Assembly: GCA_022510985.1 (NCBI GenBank)
Contig: JAFLSL010000089.1
Span: forward strand, 1 to 5,341
Source: Ruminococcus sp.
GTDB taxonomy: Bacteria; Bacillota; Clostridia; Oscillospirales; Acutalibacteraceae
Direction of reading: 5' to 3'
Length of the DNA stretch: 5,341 nt
In this document: positions 4,845 through 5,341 of the stretch, in pieces
How the letters are laid out: each line of letters opens with the position of its first letter
Position numbering within the stretch: the first letter of the stretch is position 1
Made by a program: the position numbers and the translations under genes
Notes under the pieces: model-generated
What the model was told of the DNA's origin: nothing
The model's input: only the letters and a program-made list of their open reading frames with translations
Databases searched by the model: none

Positions 4845-5341
4845 ATGAGAAGGAAAGTTTGGACGACAGGTCCGTGGTTTTTAATATTTTCCGCGTTGAT
4901 TTTAGCAATGGCGGCGGCAACGTTTCAGTACAGTTTTGTTCTCTTTGTTATTGAGGTGGCTGTTTCTTTGGCGTCTATATTTGTCTTGATTTTTTCAAGA
5001 CTGCGTTTTAAAAAATATATTGATAAAACCGTTGCCACAACAATTTCAAACATATCGGACGTAAATCAAACTTATCTTGAAAGGTTTAAAATGCCCGTTG
5101 TTGTTGTCGGAAAATTCGGCGATATTCTCTGGAGCAATTCTCGCTTTAAAAAACAGCTTTGCCTCGGAAGAAATCCCGTTAACGAGAATATTTCCGTCTA
5201 TCTTAACTCACGGAATGTTGACGATATTGCCGACAGCGACGGAATTGAAATTGATTTTGACGGGCATCATTACGCTGTGTTTTTTACTTCGGCGGACGAG
5301 GGATATATCGGCTTCTTTATTGATAATACCCACTATAATAA
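4845..5341 (+). CDS. gdpP: N-terminal part of a GdpP/YybT-type c-di-AMP phosphodiesterase (partial)
   Basis: The frame opens at ATG 4845 and runs off the window after 165 codons. It begins MRRKVWTTGPW, then has two predicted membrane helices (about 11-27 and 29-50), closed by a basic RLRFKK stretch that places the rest in the cytoplasm. Around residues 81-165 lies a segment typical of the GdpP PAS domain (MPVVVVGKFGDILWSNSRFK). In this family the PAS is followed by a degenerate GGDEF and a DHH/DHHA1 domain that cleaves c-di-AMP to pApA; these would lie beyond the edge and are not seen. AGGG (4833-4836) is eight bases from the ATG and a TAA in frame at 4818 limits the start. No promoter or terminator is seen in the 31-base gap after rnj, so the two genes are probably co-transcribed. 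A different PAS membrane protein is possible, but the resemblance to GdpP is good. Confidence 0.85.
   Translation, partial: MRRKVWTTGPWFLIFSALILAMAAATFQYSFVLFVIEVAVSLASIFVLIFSRLRFKKYIDKTVATTISNISDVNQTYLERFKMPVVVVGKFGDILWSNSRFKKQLCLGRNPVNENISVYLNSRNVDDIADSDGIEIDFDGHHYAVFFTSADEGYIGFFIDNTHYN

Noticed and set aside
1..5341. Mobile element, CRISPR array or defence system
   Set aside because: No transposase or integrase, no terminal inverted repeats, no regularly spaced direct repeats and no defence-type domains are visible. The intact genes are core cellular functions.

Overview
The window looks like a chromosomal segment from a low-to-moderate-GC gut-type Clostridia, most likely Ruminococcaceae/Oscillospiraceae. 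I infer this from a type I dockerin on a BspA-like leucine-rich-repeat protein, an IscU-type (not SufU-type) scaffold beside a NifS-type desulfurase, RNase J instead of RNase E, and a GdpP-type c-di-AMP phosphodiesterase. Species cannot be named from the sequence alone.

Layout: (1) 1-462, plus strand: the 3' end of a secreted or cell-surface protein with LRR_5/BspA repeats followed by a complete two-repeat dockerin. (2) 510-557: a long hairpin with T-tracts on both strands, placed between convergent genes, probably a bidirectional terminator. (3) 2675 down to 569, minus strand: a compact operon rnhA (RNase HI) - nifS/iscS (cysteine desulfurase) - iscU (Fe-S scaffold). Gaps are 31 and 12 bases, and the iscU ribosome binding site overlaps the nifS stop. 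(4) 2676-3022: a 347-base divergent regulatory region. It has one sigma-A-like promoter for each direction, an AT-rich UP-like tract, a pair of ATGTACAT palindromes whose starts lie 52 bp apart, a further imperfect palindrome between them, and a structured leader for the rightward operon. (5) 3023-5341, plus strand: rnj (RNase J, GTG start, basic N-terminal extension), then 31 bases downstream the start of gdpP, cut by the window edge after 165 codons.

Function: the leftward operon links R-loop/RNA-DNA hybrid removal with Fe-S cluster assembly. NifS releases sulfur from cysteine and passes it to IscU, which builds the cluster. The rightward operon links RNA turnover with c-di-AMP breakdown. 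All intact genes keep their catalytic residues and appear functional. These are mostly core housekeeping genes. I found no clear evidence of a new defence, mobile or biosynthetic system. The parts most worth a second look are the divergent regulatory region with its paired palindromes, the RNase J leader and N-terminal extension, and the dockerin-LRR protein.
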